The translations under genes and the position numbers were made by a program. DNA of 16,008 nt from CAXMST01 sp038206985 (GTDB taxonomy: Bacteria; Actinomycetota; Thermoleophilia; Solirubrobacterales; 70-9): NCBI GenBank assembly GCA_038206985.1, contig JBBRAH010000055.1:1-16008 (forward strand), written 5' to 3'. Shown here one piece after another: positions 14,628-16,008 of the stretch. The notes under the pieces are model-generated. The model saw only the letters and a list, made by a program, of their open reading frames with translations, was not told where the DNA came from and ran no database searches. The stretch's first letter is position 1. Every line of letters starts with the position of its first letter.

Positions 14628-16008
14628 TCAGCGCCGATCGAACAGCCGCGTGAGGCCGACGATCGCCCGGGCCGCTGCGCGCACCAGCGGGCCCTCGTAG
14701 CGGCGGCGTTCATGCTCGATCGCCGCCATCAGTGGGGCCTCGCTGAAGGTCGGGTAGGGGTGGACGGTGCGCGCGAGCCCGGCGATCGAGGCCCGCTCGG
14801 AGACCAGGTGGCTGAGCGTGGCGATCGTCTCGGCGCCCACCGGCGAGGCTACTGTGGCGCCCACGAGCCGGCCGCGCCAGTCACCAACCAGGCGCACGAA
14901 GCCGTCGCCGACCCCGGCCGCCACAGCGCGGTCGAGATCGGCGAGGTCGAGATCGGCGATCCGGGTCCAGCGTCCCCAGCGCGCCCGCGCCTCAGCGGAA
15001 CTGAGGCCGACGGCGGCGATCTCGGGATCGGTGAAGGTCGCCCGCGGGACCGCGGCGTGGTCGGGCTTCTGGCGCAGGCCGAAGAGCGCATTGAGGGTCG
15101 CGACCCGGGCCTGTAAGGCGGCGAGGTGGGTGAAGTAGGGGCCGCCGATCGCGTCACCCGCCGCGAAAACGCCGCGGGCGGTGGTGCGTAGCCGGGCGTC
15201 AACGCGGATCGCGCCGCCGGGCGTGAGCTCCACCCCACCCTGCTCCGGCTCGAGCCCGTCGGTCCGAGCGCCCCGGCCGGTGGCGACGAGGATCCGGTCG
15301 CCGACCGGCGCCCCGGCGCCCACGGCGCCCCGGCGCTTCAGCCGCAGCCGCCAGCCGCCCTCGGCGGAGCGGACGGGCTCCACCGCCTCCACGGGCGAGC
15401 CGGCGATCACCGTCACGCCCTCGCTGCGGAGGCGCTTTGCCAGCAGCTCGCCGACGGGCGGCTCCTCACCGGGCAGCAGTCGCTCCGCCGCCTCGACGAT
15501 CGTCACCTGCGAGCCGAGCCGGGCGAACGCCTGGCCCAGTTCGCAGCCGACCGGACCGCCTCCCAGCACCAGCAGACGGGGCGGCAGCTGCTCGAGTTCC
15601 CAGACGGAGTCGCTGCTCAGGGGCTCTGACTCCGTCAGTCCGGGGATCGAGGGCAGCAGCGGCTCCGAGCCGGTCGCGATCAGGATGCGCCGCGGGCTCA
15701 GCTCGCGGCGCTCTCCGTCGGAGGTCGTGACCTCGAGCCGCCCCGGGGCGAGGAAGCGTGCGGCGCCGAGGATCACCTCGACGCCCTCTTCGCGAAGTGT
15801 CTCCGGCGAGTCGTTGGGCTCGATCGCCAGGCGGGCGCGGTCGACGTGGGCCATCACCCGGGTGAAATCGACCCGCAGGTCGCCGGCGTCCACGCCAAGC
15901 CGGGACGCGTCCCGGATTCCCTGTGCCGCGGCCCCGGCGGCGAGCAGGCTTTTGCTCGGCACGCATCCGGTCCACAAGCAGTCGCCGCCCATGCGCTCGC
16001 GCTCGATC
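14628..16008 (-). CDS. FAD-dependent pyridine nucleotide-disulfide oxidoreductase (dihydrolipoyl dehydrogenase/mercuric reductase-like), 5' end off the window
   Basis: About 459 residues are visible; the frame stays open to the right edge (IERER before MGGDCL), so the Met at 15992 is internal and the first FAD-binding GxGxxG lies outside. Landmarks numbered from that Met: redox disulfide C5/C10 in GGDCLWTGCVPSK; ATGSEP (106-111); NAD(P)H-binding LGGGPVGCELG (143-153); second FAD motif GVFAAGDA (274-281); dimerisation domain with TDPEIAAVGLS (321-331); and the active-site HPYPTFSE (H411-E418) completing the neighbouring subunit's site. The family transfers electrons from NAD(P)H via FAD to a disulfide or metal. 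It lacks the C-terminal Cys-Cys pair of true mercuric reductase and has no 2-oxoacid dehydrogenase genes nearby, so the substrate is open. It is followed by the TlpA-like gene. Confidence 0.93.
   Translation of the reverse strand, partial: IERERMGGDCLWTGCVPSKSLLAAGAAAQGIRDASRLGVDAGDLRVDFTRVMAHVDRARLAIEPNDSPETLREEGVEVILGAARFLAPGRLEVTTSDGERRELSPRRILIATGSEPLLPSIPGLTESEPLSSDSVWELEQLPPRLLVLGGGPVGCELGQAFARLGSQVTIVEAAERLLPGEEPPVGELLAKRLRSEGVTVIAGSPVEAVEPVRSAEGGWRLRLKRRGAVGAGAPVGDRILVATGRGARTDGLEPEQGGVELTPGGAIRVDARLRTTARGVFAAGDAIGGPYFTHLAALQARVATLNALFGLRQKPDHAAVPRATFTDPEIAAVGLSSAEARARWGRWTRIADLDLADLDRAVAAGVGDGFVRLVGDWRGRLVGATVASPVGAETIATLSHLVSERASIAGLARTVHPYPTFSEAPLMAAIEHERRRYEGPLVRAAARAIVGLTRLFDRR

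Noticed and set aside
14628..16008. Mercuric reductase (merA)
   Set aside because: The C-terminal vicinal Cys pair and other mer genes are missing; only the general disulfide oxidoreductase features are supported.

Overview
The window is high-GC (roughly 70% by eye), densely coding DNA, with GTG starts and strong third-position GC. It looks actinobacterial. The lysine-rich C-terminal domain of the secreted protein at 1307-2242 is of a type I associate with Solirubrobacterales/Thermoleophilia, so that order is my best guess. This is inference; there is no rRNA or other marker gene. I found no tRNA, rRNA, CRISPR array, insertion sequence or phage gene.

Layout. 1-1205 (minus strand): a TrhA/hemolysin III membrane protein with an unusual repeat-helix N-terminus, translationally coupled (GTGA overlap) to a GNAT-like acetyltransferase that runs off the left edge. 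1307-2242 (plus): a secreted beta-rich protein. 2329-5888 (plus): a ribonucleotide-reduction operon, with an NrdR-box-like palindrome, the repressor gene nrdR, and the overlapping gene nrdJ for the B12-dependent class II ribonucleotide reductase. 6105-6503 (plus): a SnoaL-like small protein. 6686-8911 (plus): an exported neutral-ceramidase-family enzyme. 9087-9956 (minus): a decayed DUF2254 membrane protein with an in-frame TAG and a missing C-terminus. It is followed by about 430 bp of AT-richer DNA with no convincing gene.

10386-16008 (all minus): four co-directional genes. In transcription order they are a flavin disulfide oxidoreductase (5' end off the right edge), a TlpA/ResA-type thioredoxin-like lipoprotein, a receiver/HD-GYP c-di-GMP phosphodiesterase, and a copper-exporting P1B ATPase (copA). 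The last has a CsoR-type palindrome inside its apparent promoter and a probably leaderless GTG start.

How they work together. nrdR-nrdJ is a clear self-contained repressor/target operon. The right-hand cluster combines thiol redox (reductase, TlpA), metal export (CopA) and c-di-GMP signalling. A shared metal or thiol stress role is plausible, but only the copper control of copA is directly supported. I do not see a clearly new multi-gene system. The observations most worth checking are the hendecad-repeat fusion on TrhA, the Ser-to-Thr change at the ceramidase nucleophile position, the nonsense codon in the DUF2254 gene, and the compact CsoR/leaderless copA promoter.
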